From Stratiolaelaps scimitus (taxonomy: Eukaryota; Arthropoda; Arachnida; Mesostigmata; Laelapidae): 64,000 nucleotides of DNA. The position numbers were made by a program, and so were the translations under genes. Shown here piece by piece: positions 24,616-39,578 of this stretch. Every line of letters begins with the position of its first letter. Positions within the stretch are counted from its first letter, which is position 1. The stretch is taken from assembly GCA_019614645.1 (NCBI GenBank), contig JABWDB010000005.1:2946001-3010000 (forward strand). The letters run 5' to 3'. The notes under the pieces were generated by a model that worked only from the letters and a program-made list of their open reading frames with translations, was not told the DNA's origin and ran no database searches.

Positions 24616-27600
24616 GTAAGATCGCTTCGCTCGGAGTAACTGAAAACCGACGCTGACCTTGAACAGGGCGGTCAGTCGCAACCATTGGACAAAATGACAA
24701 CACTAATGTAAAATATTTTCGGCCAGACTCTTTACCAACATTTAACGTCTGCGGTATTACCTCTACATTGCTTCGTAAAATGGGCCCCTAAATGTGCAAC
24801 GGTGGAGATCGAAGCTGTACACCTACGTAGCCCCTGCGGTTGCAAGGCGCTTACGAATGCACCACGCCGCCGTGCTTGACATCTGTTCACTAACCTATCT
24901 TACACGAATATTGCCACCATTATATTGAATTATCTGCCTACCATACCACTGTATCATCTACAGAGCGCCATAACTGGGCATCGAAAACACCTGACCAGGT
25001 GTCTGGTGGAGAAAATTGTTCGTTTAAAAAACACAACTATACCCCCCTCTGGTTCGTACTGTTATATTCGAAGAATGCACGGACGGACACTTCGGCAAAA
25101 CGAATCTCACTTACCGAGACACTGAGCAACGACCCCTGTATCCGTCCCCTGGATAGGATCAACGAGTCGGGAAATAACAGGGAACACCTGTTGTGTGAGG
25201 TAATACATTTTGTCGATGGTCAGCTTTCCCGAGTACTCCTTCATGTCGAGTTCGTCCTTATGGTACGCCCGCTGTGTGTGGGCCGCATCGCTGCCGTCCT
25301 CACAGATCACGTACTGGACGGTGTCGCCTGCCCGGAGCTTGCGAGCACCTCGTGAGTTGAATCTCTTCGCGACAATCACATGCGATTGGTGATTAGCATC
25401 GGGATAGTCTTCAACGTTCTTCGTTAGCTGCTTCGTGATGATGTACTGTTCAAATGGAAGGGTGTTGTCGTTCACCATTGTGGCTACTTGCCGCAGATGA
25501 GCGTGAACCGCATCGACCGCGTCGTCCGCACCGAGTTTGCCGTCGAGCAGCGTATCGACGACGAATCGTCCCGTACAACGAGCCAACTCGGACCAATCTC
25601 GCCGTACGATATCCAGGCCCTTCACCTCGATCTTCTGTCCAGTGACCGTGCCATCTGGTGCTAAACTCAGGGTGCAGGCAGCATACTTTTTCTTTTTTAG
25701 CAGCAGCATCGATCGGAACACGCCGTCAATTTCGATCTCGAGCTGGCGGTACTGTTTGTTGATAGCCAGACGGATACGATTACCGATTTCCTGCACCTGC
25801 TGAATTTGATTTGTGCCTGTCTTAATCATAATGGAATCGGTGTCCCCATAGATGATCGAGTATCCCATCGATTCAGCCATTGACTTGGCGCTCATCAGAA
25901 TATCCCGACCGCGATGCGTAATCAACGCAGCGATAGGCTTGGCATAGAAACGCGACCCCTGGAAACCGAGGCATCCATACATTGAGTTGGCAGTCAACTT
26001 CAACGCCTTCTGCCGAATGTCGTATTGCAGAAGCTTCTCTTTCGGCAGGTCCGGGGTTTTTAGGAGGTTCTTGACCGCACGACGGCTATCTACCAACCGC
26101 TTGATTTCCGACGGCAGTACGCCAACGTTGACAGTCGCTTGCGGGATTTCCGCCTCCCAGTCAGCTTCGGCAGCAATCGGATTGTCCTCCGGTGGTTTGA
26201 GAGGGCACGTCGTAAAGCAAAGGTTATACTCCTGTATAATCGACGGGTAGAGAGAATTGAAGTCCATGAGCAGTATCATCGAGTCGTAAAAGCCAACGAT
26301 CGGATCGAGGACTAATCCTCCCGAGTATGAGGGGCCTTTTTTCTTGTCATCTTTGCTTTCCTCTTTCTCCTTTTGCATTTGGCGACGAGATCGCTTCGAC
26401 TCCTTGTCGGGAACGATGAAGTTCTTCTCGGTGAAGGCGTGCAAAAGCAGATACTCGTTACGCAGCGCACGTCCCCTCTGAAGTGTTTGTGTCAGCGTAT
26501 TTCCGCAAATGTTTGTAATTTGCGCGGCTAACGGTAGCACGTTAAGTTCAGCCATCAGCTTCAGCACGAACTGCGATTCGACCATCAGGTGTTTGCAAAG
26601 ATTTAAAAGCGAGTCGCTTCGTGAGTACATCTCGCGTATGACGTCGACCGGTAGTTCCTGGTGTTCCTTTGATAGTACGTCCTGCACAAGGTCGACGAGA
26701 TCGTAGCTTTTCGCCTGGATTAACTCGCGAGCCGAGAGCTTCGTGTCGCACAACACCCGACCGGGTACCAACTGGCTGCGATCCAGTCGAGCCACGTTCA
26801 TCACCGTGGAGCGATGAAGGCGCGATAGCGCTGACGGCTTATAGATCTTGTGTCGTTCCATGGCCGAGAGAATCGTTGGTAGAGTGAAACTCGTCACGTC
26901 ATGTCCAATAATAATGTCCGGGTCGACCTTGGCGATCTTGGCATTCAGCTGCGAGATGAGCATGCGTTCGTTGTCGCATGCACTTATACGCAAGCGGCTG
27001 GTAGCCGCTGTGGCAAGCTCCCTCTTAAAGTCATACGGCAGGCCGCGATCAGCGCAGGCAGCAACCAGACAAAAGTGTCCCGTGAAAAGGCGAATTGGCG
27101 GCGGCTTTGTGAGAGGGTAGGTTTCATTTACGAGACCCGATACCATTACGACCTCATCCCTGCTGTTTTTCTCATTGCGAACAACACGCGCTTGCAATGT
27201 GAGAATAGTCAGGCTCGGCGGGTCCGTTTGCGTTTTGCTAACACTCACGTTCCGAAGATCGGTGCAGTCCACCTCGAAGCGACAAGTGGTTCGTCTCACA
27301 GCAGCTTGTCTCGGATCTTTGATATTTATCCATGATGGACCCTTCAACTTACGATCGAGAATAAACGCCTCAAGGCTTGATGTGTTCGTCCCGAAAACTC
27401 GTGAGAAGGTTCTCCCTGTAAGGTCGGCTGGGAGATTGTTCGAGGCCTTTCCTGGATTGTACTGCACTTCTAGATAATTAGCCTCCCGAGGGATGTCCTT
27501 TGTGTAAAAGACGTATTTCTTCGTTCCATCCTTGCATCGAAAATCTGTGATGCCGTGCTGCTTTAGAACGGCGCAAATTTCCTTGTAGACATCCTCGAAT

Positions 27601-30600
27601 GGAATCGGCGTTACCGAACCTTGTTCATCCTTGATGTCTTTAGGTAGGAAAAACATCTTTCGAGGAATGTTCTTTACGAGGATGGAGGCACTGACCACAC
27701 CGTTCGGCACTTCTGCCTTTCCAAATAGATAAACGCTTCCAGGCTGATTGACGGTATCTTCATACGCGTCCAGCCAAAACATTCGGAAAACTTTATCACC
27801 GGAGCTGTTCTCCACAAGGGGAAGGTCGGTGGGTAGATTGGTTTGCGCAGCCGGCTTCTCTTCTGGATCCGAATCAAAGTCGGCCTCGTCCAATATGTCT
27901 TCAACTTTAAAAGTTTTCTGCGGTTTTTGCTCAGGAGTCACCAAAACAGCTGTTTCAGCCTTTACAACAACAGACGGATTGGACTCTGTCTCAAGCTTAC
28001 AACACGTCTCTTCAATGTCCATGGCCGCCTCATCTCCCCCTCTGTCGACTTCCTCTACCCTATCAGCGGACTTGGGAGGGGGGTCGTCCTCAAAATCGAC
28101 CAAGTCTTCTCGCTCGGACGGGAGATTTGCATCGTTGTGACGCTCTTCCAGAGGGACTGCCTTCGGCTTTGTGAGTTCAGCCTTTGGCGTTGCTGGCTTT
28201 TTCGCCGCAACCGTTTTCTTGGTCTGATCCTTCTTCGCGAAGGGATTTGCAGGTAGAGAGTTCTAAGTCGGAAACCGGAACAAGAGACAATACTTATTTG
28301 TACTGTAGTATTAAATATAATTGAAAGACTCTACAGAGAGTTATGGATATATCAAATCAGACCAAATCAGCCACGACCACGGAACCCCCTGATTCGACTA
28401 TAACTCGCAAAAGAGACGGCGGAGAATTATCATTTATGCTATTATAAATTTTGAAAGAGACCATGTCATGTCAATTTCGGTATTCACCGAACAAGTGACA
28501 TAACTATGTACGATAATATATTTAATAGCAAACAAGGAAATACTGGGGATTGCCTTATGGAACATGTAGCAGAATCCCATAGCAGACATTTGGCAACCAT
28601 TACTGGGAAACATATTGAGCTACGATTACTACTATATTGTATTCTTTAGACAAAAGGTATAGAGTGGTTGTCCTCTGCTCAATTTTACAATCCAAACCAC
28701 CCAGCCTACAGCATTTCAACGCTATTTCCTTTTCAATCAAGAAATCCGCTGTTTAGATCCCCAATAAATCTGTTCTAAACCTATGTATCGATTACTAAAA
28801 AGATTTGCTGATAGCAAAAAGAGCTCTTTCATTTGATGTCGTCTGACCATTGTCAAGTCGCATATCGAGTACCTACCTCGCTCCGCTGGCGTTTTACACT
28901 GCCACTGGCAGATCCGGTCGGTTTTGCCGGCACGTCGTCATCATCGACGTCGAGACCTTTGGCCTTCATAATTGATGCCAACAAATCGTCATCGTCGAGG
29001 GATGCCGTCTCCGCCTTACGCTTATGAGGCGCCGAAAGAAACATCGAACTGAAAGAAGTATATGGACCAAAGAAACAGAGAAAGAAACAGTTTACTGTAC
29101 TGATGAGAAGAATTCATGTTATTTCTACAAGAAAATTCTCGCCATATCAATAAATCATGACGTCTCCGAGAAGATGTTTCCGTGGACGTCAAATGTTAAC
29201 CGGGAGTCGGGCAGGAAAGTTTAGCGTATAATACAAATATCCAAAGCGTGAGTACCAGCCTTGTTAATATTCATACAAGTTTATGTTAATATTATTAGTA
29301 TTATTATTATTATTATATTCTGACGTATATTATATACTATTTAATATTCACAATGTCATTAAATTAGTCGCTATATTTTGCCAGCCTGTCAAATCTGCCT
29401 GCATTAATAGGGAGATTTTCATTACAACACAACATATTTCCTAAACATAGTCTACGGTTATACTATGCGCAATATAGGCTACGTTGGGTACGCACTACAC
29501 TGACCCATTGTCCGGATAGGAGAGTCAACCTTTGAGTATCAACACCAAAGCTCGAATGGTTATACAGATGTGAAAGCATACCGAATATTGCCAGACTTCT
29601 TCGCTTCCTGGCGTTTTTCGTCAGCGCTCTTTGGAGCTTTATATGAAACTTTCGCTTTCTTCGACTGCTGGCGCTCGTCGTCCTCGAACTCCTCGTCAAA
29701 TACCTCGTAACCGTCATCTTTGTAATCTGCAAATGAATCATTTATATTACAATTATCACATCCCAACTGAAAACCATTATGCGTTCGTTTGCATAAAGGA
29801 CCACAGCAAGCGAGTTGCATGACTAACTGTGATAAATGATCTGAACGAATTTATCTCTCATTAAGGACAAACTTCGACTTTATCCTTGAAGGATGGAAAA
29901 TTTACTGGATGATTTCTCCTTGTTTTCGGAGAACTTTTCGTGTATATATATATATATATATATATATAGTAAAATTGATATAGTAAAATAGCCGATGTGG
30001 TTATTCTTGTAATTCCCGTTGGGTGGCTATCAGCCATATTATGCTGCAGCTTCGATCGATGTCACGCCGGGGCTAATTCACCTATAGACCCACATCACTC
30101 ACCGTCGCCGCCTCCGACGATGAAATCTGTTCGGCGATCGTTGACACGCCGATTATACTCTTCTTCAGTGACCTCCTCGTAGACATCCTGCTCGTCATCA
30201 ACGGCAACGTCATAGGCTTTTTTCTGTCCGCTCTTTACTGCCTTGAGTTTCTCGAGCGCGGCGAGTCGCCCCGAGCGGTCCGAACGTGATCGTCGCGAGC
30301 GCGACGCCGCTAGTGACTCTACTCAATGAAAACACAAGCAAATCTCACATATATACATCTTCACGAAGATGCGAAGCGCAGGGGCAACGCCAACGGACGC
30401 AATCGAACCACGGGGTTGCGCGGTGCAGATACCACAGGACATGTACAAACCAATGCGGCGGTCTAGCACATGCAGATTTGTCAATGAATTGCTATGATGA
30501 TCCTTATTATTATTATTGTTATTATTATTATAGAGTTTGCCATTCGTTGATTCCATTTTCTTATTCTAAGCTACTTAACGATACAAAATGCACGTCCACC

Positions 30601-31999
30601 TTCAGGGAAAAGACAGCACTGCCAACTACACACTATAGCTATACACGATTCCATAGGTTGACTTGATTCGAGAAAGTAAATAATAAATTAAATGAATAAA
30701 TTAATAAATGAACAATAAGTCCTATATTTCACCTTAGCCACTTGTTTGCAAATACAGTTTAGAGGAACAATGCCGTGTTTAGTTTTACAGGTTTTTTTTT
30801 ATATAACATGTGTAATGTTCGACTAGTTAGAAAAAAAATGTAAATTCACAATATCTATACATAGAAGCAGTTGGGGACAGGGTGTTAGGCCGAGGCCGTC
30901 GCTGTCCTTCGCAACGGCATTGTATATCCTCCATATATTGTACTTTCATTGAGTTAGTCTTATCGTATTGTAAAGCAAAGCAAAGATGCTTAAACTGTGG
31001 TAATGCCGCCGGGATTATATTGGGTATCTCAAATAGGGTTGATTATTCTAAAAAAAACAATTATCCATGCCACAAGTACAAATTACGCGTCTGATAATGA
31101 AGTCTTCTGTTCGGCAAATCGTCACGTAGATACTGGTTCGATATTTTGCTCGCGTATGCATTTTGTCGTTCACACGGAGCATTGACTACCTCTGCCAGCT
31201 GACGATAGCAGCACCCAGACCTAGTTTATCTTATCACGCATAGACGACTGCTAGACCCACTCTACGAGGCACCCCAACGAACGCGCATGTATATTCTGTC
31301 ATAGGTTGCCACATTGGCTGATTAAGCCAATGTCTCAGATTCAGCTAATTAATTAATGTGTTTGTGATATCCGCGTACCCTTTCGCTAAAACTGTTTTTC
31401 GAGCTGACCCTCAGCTGTTCCCCTATCCGACAGGCCTCAGCTCTTAACCTTTAGGTATTACTATGAGGACCTGTCGGGGCCACCTTTGCTTATTCTCTTC
31501 CTTACTCGTACCTGACAAGAATCCGTACACTTTCGCTAGGCGATGCCCTATATTCCAAAGACGACAATATACCTAGCACAGTCTCCAAAGGGCTCTCCCC
31601 TGCAGAGCGATTACCCATTTTCTGTACAACTCCAAAGCAATTATTTACCCTAGAACTTCCAGGATATTGTACAATCCATTTCATATACTGCTTGTAATAT
31701 ACACTTTGTATCTTACCAACCTTCACAAGTGATTCAGCAAGTGTAAAAATATGAGATGTTGCATGCATATATCTATATATATGCATGGTCTTTATAATAC
31801 CGCCAAAATTTCGATCACGTTCCAACACCTTACTTACCATCCGCCATCGCTTTATGCGGGACCTCAGCACTTGCACAATATACGGATAATTTCACAGATT
31901 AGTATCCCGTATTAACACGCACAAAACTGAACTTCGACAAAACAAGAAGCCAATTCACGGCCAATTCGTGTTTTTCCATCGACTCCTACCGATTTGCAT
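22600..31999 (-). CDS. PolA1: DNA polymerase alpha catalytic subunit (complete)
   Basis: Family-B replicative polymerase that extends RNA primers made by primase; nuclear. Exons in transcript order: 31990-31999 (tentative), 30103-30309, 29582-29726, 28877-29048, 25115-28262, 24205-24398, 23718-24028, 22600-22840. They total 4,428 nt, or 1,475 aa, close to human POLA1 (about 1,460). N-terminus: basic segment, LAALEKLKAVKSGQK, acidic VYEEVTEEEY, then NIRSMF, which spans an exon join exactly as in orthologues. WLDAYED and GTNTSSLEAF follow. The exonuclease region (DPDIIIGHD) is degenerate, as is usual for alpha. Polymerase motifs: DFNSLYPSI (about residue 845), KLTANSMYG (about 933), YGDTDS (about 983), then KKKKYAA. 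C-terminus: two zinc modules, CTQC...CGRC and CQVC...CSTC, which in the family bind the B subunit. The start of the 23718-24028 exon could instead lie further upstream (near 24095, also in phase). The ten-base first exon rests only on phase, a GTAGGA donor and position. Confidence 0.95.
24526..24669. repeat. 144-bp palindrome with a (TA)n centre
   Basis: Two arms of about 55 bases are nearly perfect reverse complements (GCCCTGTTCAAGGTCAGCGT at the left mirrors ACGCTGACCTTGAACAGGGC at the right). Only two mismatches are seen, at CGACCGATG versus CGAGCGAAG. The loop is a (TA)n run of about 35 bases. It sits in the intron between polymerase alpha exons 24205-24398 and 25115-28262. Confidence 0.9.
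24721..24882 (-). mobile_element. SINE family B, near-complete copy with A and B boxes
   Basis: On the minus strand: A-box-like GTGGTGCATTCGTAAGCG, B-box-like AGCTTCGATCTCCACC, then GTTGCACATTTA, TTTTACGAAGCAATG and AGACGTTAAATGTTGG. This is the most complete copy of the family in the window. It lies in a polymerase alpha intron in the same orientation as the gene. Confidence 0.65.
29942..29969. repeat. (TA)n microsatellite
   Basis: TA run in a polymerase alpha intron. Confidence 0.9.
30310..31989. other. First intron of polymerase alpha (proposed)
   Basis: No exon or gene is supported in this 1.7-kb stretch. It holds an ATT triplet run (30507-30532) and a piece resembling the SINE family B tail (GAGCTGACCCTCAGCTG, near 31400). 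Confidence 0.45.
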
Positions 32000-32005
32000 G
32001 TTCTG

Positions 32006-32013
32006 GCGCCAAA
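32006..32013 (-). promoter_or_regulatory. E2F-type site upstream of polymerase alpha
   Basis: Minus-strand TTTGGCGC matches the E2F consensus TTTSSCGC and lies seven bases upstream of the proposed ATG at 31999. Polymerase alpha is a classic E2F target in flies and mammals, so the position fits S-phase control. This is a motif match only. Confidence 0.5.
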
Positions 32014-32046
32014 TGAAGATCGAACGAGCCCGATTGAGCGCGGAAG

Positions 32047-32061
32047 CCGCTAGAGGGCGCT
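32047..32061 (+). promoter_or_regulatory. CTCF-like core motif
   Basis: CCGCTAGAGGGCGCT fits the CTCF core CCASYAGRKGGCRSY at 14 of 15 positions. It sits between the divergent polymerase alpha and Rpt6 starts. Occupancy is unproven. Confidence 0.4.
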
Positions 32062-32236
32062 ATGGGTCAGCAAAGAAAGCTCAGTTTCAACTAGCTGCCG
32101 ATACGAAATACGGTGCATTATCCTCCACAAATTCATAGCACACCTAAATCTTCCAGCGTTTGAAGATTTCATGAGCTGGTAGCTTCTGAGACCGGCTAGA
32201 TAAGCGTAACCAGACGAAAATAGGTTGCCGTCTCTT

Positions 32237-32247
32237 CAAGATGGCGG
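32237..32247 (+). promoter_or_regulatory. YY1/Pho-like motif upstream of Rpt6
   Basis: CAAGATGGCGG matches the YY1 core (AANATGGCGG) about 70 bases before the proposed Rpt6 ATG, a position typical of housekeeping promoters. Confidence 0.4.
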
Positions 32248-32319
32248 TTACCACCATGTTTGTTTACCCACAAGTCATTTACGTTTGCCCAGCAGCAGAC
32301 GCCCAGTGTTCGGTTCAAG

Positions 32320-36038
<3,719 letters not shown>

Positions 36039-36124
36039 GCCAGCGACATTTTTAAGCGTAAAGAATATAATAAGCAGCAAGTGCGGTGGACATTATGGGG
36101 CACTCGGGAATGGGTCGCGTACAT

Positions 36125-36130
36125 AATAAA
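36125..36130 (+). terminator. Poly(A) signal of Rpt6
   Basis: AATAAA lies 87 bases after the Rpt6 stop codon. Confidence 0.6.
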
Positions 36131-36188
36131 AATAACAACTTGTCACTTGGCTGTGTGGTTCCATGCAAAAAAAAGACAAATACATATA

Positions 36189-36213
36189 CATATATATATA
36201 TATATATATATAT
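36189..36213. repeat. (TA)n microsatellite
   Basis: TA run just beyond the Rpt6 3' end. Confidence 0.9.
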
Positions 36214-36867
36214 CATAGGTATGTTGTGCAATCTTTACGTCGAACAGCTACCATGATACGGTATTGGATATGTAATCTGGCAAATTTCAAATGTTGAGGT
36301 GACATTCGGTCTACTACAAATAAATAGAGTGTTATTACCCCGAGATGAAATATGACGGGTTGTTGCAGTAGACATTCTTGCAATTTTCTGGGTAGTGCCC
36401 CCGCGCACATCCGGGGGAATGGCCTTAGGAACGGACAACGGGTTGAGCTGTGACTCCACTAATATAAACAATTGCTAGTTCTGCTCCTAATGTCGTCCAT
36501 CATCTACCCGGAATATATCCAGCCGAGAATACATTCGTGTTCAAGTAAGTGCACGGTCTCAACTGACTTTTGAAGACCTCGTTTCATAAAAGCATAATCA
36601 TTCGGGTCAATGTTGAGTCGACTGCTCGTCGCGAGCCCGCTATTTTGTAGGACAGTGCTTTTCAAACATACTATGTTCCCCTATCGAAATCAGGCATTAC
36701 AACCAAACGGGCTTTACAAGCGACCAAGAGCAGTGTTAAACTCGAACTCAAATAACTAGCTGCTCCATACAGCGGTTGCACAAAAACATCCTTAAATAAC
36801 AACTTTAGACGCCAACTTAATTGTGTTTGATTTGTTTTTCCCTAGCCTGAAGATAACCTAACTAATA

Positions 36868-38442
36868 CAGTGGTGTGAATAAACATAACCCACCCCCTAT
36901 ATTTCAACAATCGTTACAAAGAATACACATTTGAGGCATTTCTTCTGTGTCAGATTAATGTACGTGTCAAATAACATACATACCACAAAGAACAGCGCAT
37001 ACAACATCGCATGCAGCCTGCTACAACAAAATGTGTCATATTTCGGTGGTGAAAAATGATAGCTCAGCCTCAGTTATCGAGTGTTTTCGCTGAATTAATC
37101 CAGTTTGTGTTGAGCATTCAAGCAGTACTGTAGTCACGGGACGCGCTTCGAGCCTTACTGATGCAGAGAAAGCAGTTATTACCGCTTTACACAGAGCAGG
37201 AAAGACCCAGACTGCAATTGCCAGAGAAATTGGCAAAAATCGTCACGTAGTGCAAAATTATTGACGCAGTCCATCGACGTATGGTACTAATAAGTCTAAA
37301 GGACGTCCACGAAAGAACAGGCAGCGAACTGTCATGCATATCTGTCGATTGGCCTCGAATTCGACCATAAGTTGTGAAGCAATCAGGCAAGGGTTAACCC
37401 TTCAGGTTCATAGATCAACAGTTTTAAATACAATTAAGCGTTATCCGCATATCATACGGGCGCAAATGAGAACAAGACCTCGTCTTCAACAACGCCATAT
37501 GATTGCCCAACTAAACTTCGCCCGCAACATTATGGACGTGACTGGACATTGATGAGCATTGGGGCAACGTTTTTTTAAAAAGTGTCCTGAGGGTGTAAAT
37601 CTATCTAAAAGGTACTATGTTGTTTCAAATCGTCTCCAGTGACGAGAAGAAGTTAAATTTGGATGGGCTAGATGGATTTAACGGTTACTGGCATGATGTA
37701 CGTAGAGAGTCGCGGTACTTCTCGAAGCACATGTTCGGCGGAGAGTGCTTTATGGGTTGGGGAGCTTTGCAAACTTGGATTCACTTTCATCTCATCTCAA
37801 ATGAATAGCGAGGACTATCAGCAGATGTTGACCAACAACCTACTACCATTTAGTAGCAGATTTCACCTACTTCCAATTGTTTTCTAACAAGATAACGCTT
37901 CAATTCACGTCAGCGCTAGTACACATGCGCGGTTAAGACGGCATGACATTGGTACCCTAGAGTGGCCAGCATGTTCTTCTTAGCTCAACCCGATGGAGAA
38001 CCTCTAGGGCATTCTTATCCGAAGAGTATACGCGTCGAATCGACAGTATACATCCGTGGAAACACTAAAAAAGGCGTTGTTGGAGGCCTGGGGAGGTGTC
38101 AGCAACCGGATCCTGCTAAATTTCGTTGATAGTATGCCAAACCGAGTCTTTGACGTTATAATTAGCAAGGGTGAGTCCACACGGTACTGATTAGCACAAG
38201 AAAACAAGAACTAATTCAGCGAAAACACTCGATAACTGAGGCTGAGCTATCATTTTTCACGACCGAAATATGACACATTTTGTTGTAGCAGGCTGCATGC
38301 GATGTTGTATGCGCTGTTCTTTGTGGTGAATATGTTATTTGACACGTACATTAATCTGACACAGAAGAAATGCCTCAAATGTGTATTCTTTGTAACGATT
38401 TGTTGAAATATAGGGGGTGGGTTATCTTTATTCACACCACTG
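36868..38442 (+). mobile_element. Tc1-like DNA transposon with long inverted repeats
   Basis: A 1,575-bp element bounded by CAGTGGTGTGAATAAA and its reverse complement, flanked on both sides by TA (36866-36867 and 38443-38444), the Tc1/mariner target duplication. The inverted repeats are unusually long: 36868-37097 pairs with 38212-38442 over about 230 bases with only a handful of differences. A degenerate transposase lies between them. Confidence 0.93.
37098..38190 (+). pseudogene. Broken Tc1-type transposase
   Basis: Pieces in different frames match Tc1-family transposase in order. First is a helix-turn-helix-like part (AIAREIGKNRHVVQNY). Next is the first catalytic Asp in SSDEKKLNLDGLDGF, with YWHDVRRESRYFSK and MGWGAL. 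Then comes a QDNAS-type second Asp motif with a stop where Gln is expected. Last is LNPMENL, the DDxE glutamate region, with a stop after it. Several stops and frameshifts make it non-functional. Confidence 0.85.
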
Positions 38443-38548
38443 TAGTTAGGCTATCTTGGCATTGCGGCATCTCAACTCCAACAGAAAAACAAACGCTATA
38501 TTTATTGTTGCTACACCGTAACCTGTTCACGTGTCGTTCAGCTCACCC

Positions 38549-38850
38549 TTATTCCCACACAAATTCTCTTTTATTCTTTATCTCTCCTCTTGCCAGTGTG
38601 TTACACAACGATATATTTATGAATCGTGCCAATAGATATTTTGAATAGTTTACCATTTCTAAGCAGATAGACAGACGTGCCGTGATTGCCTTGTATGTAT
38701 CATTAGCAGCGACTAATTCTAGTTCTCGAAGCAAGTGGAGAAGAATTTCTGGCGTGCTCGACAAGCTATGATGATTCTCTTTGGTAGCGCAGAGAAGAAC
38801 ATTCTGCTCAACGGTGTCCCACTAGTTCAAGGTGAAGATACCCAGAGCTT
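38549..38850 (-). pseudogene. ABCA-like transporter nucleotide-binding-domain fragment (tentative)
   Basis: The minus-strand frame reads TVEQNVLLCATKEN ... LLRELELVAANDTYKAITA, RLSICLEMVNYSKYLL. The spacing resembles ABCA nucleotide-binding domains from the post-Q-loop TVxEHL segment to the region before Walker B. The LSGG signature is not intact and the Walker B aspartate is missing. An acceptor-like TTGAACTAG lies just upstream. I read it as a decayed exon or gene fragment; chance similarity is possible. Confidence 0.35.
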
Positions 38851-39578
38851 TGAGCGCGTGGTTTCTCAGTTCGTGTTTTCAACATTTGCCGTGCAGAGCA
38901 ATAGGGAAGCTGGTGTCGTCCATTCGGGTGCGTGCTGAGAAGTAATGGCAAAGTACTTAGTTTGCCGATAGGTATTGCTTTACTCCATTAAAGTTGGACC
39001 AATTTTATAGACCCAAAAAAAAGATAACATGAGCAAAGCTTAACAGAGATTACGTATGATGAGACAACACAATGCAGCCACGGACTTGCGTAATTGATGA
39101 GACCATACAAATATATCCGGAATTGTCTTTATTAATAGCTAACAGTATGCCTAGCACACATATGTACAATCGCAAATAAATACACATTAATACACGATAT
39201 TGTTACAGCACGCCAGTGCTTATCAATTGCCGGTCATGCATAGACAAGATTGAGCGGTGCCGTTCTATCTGTCCGACGATCCAACAGATTTGTTCAGCAT
39301 TTTTTACGAGATACACACATCCAACCACACAGTGAAACACGAAACAGGGCTCGGCTGCCACTGCTGCTGTGGCGGCGGCTACAGTCGAGACCAATAACTA
39401 ATACCTGGGATCCTTGACCGGTCTAAAACGATGAGGCCACCCCGTCACCGTTTTATGCGCATTACGCTTCAATAGGTCAATGTCGCCCGATCGCATTATT
39501 CAGTGATATTCGATTTCGGCGATGTCCATTGTTTCGTGGTTGACGTTGCTTCTGTTGCCTTACGTTAATAACACGTGT
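38851..39578. other. Intergenic, no gene seen
   Basis: Holds candidate minus-strand poly(A) signals (TTTATT at 39128-39133) for the hemolymph-protein gene, about 450 bases past its stop. Nothing else is recognised. Confidence 0.4.
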
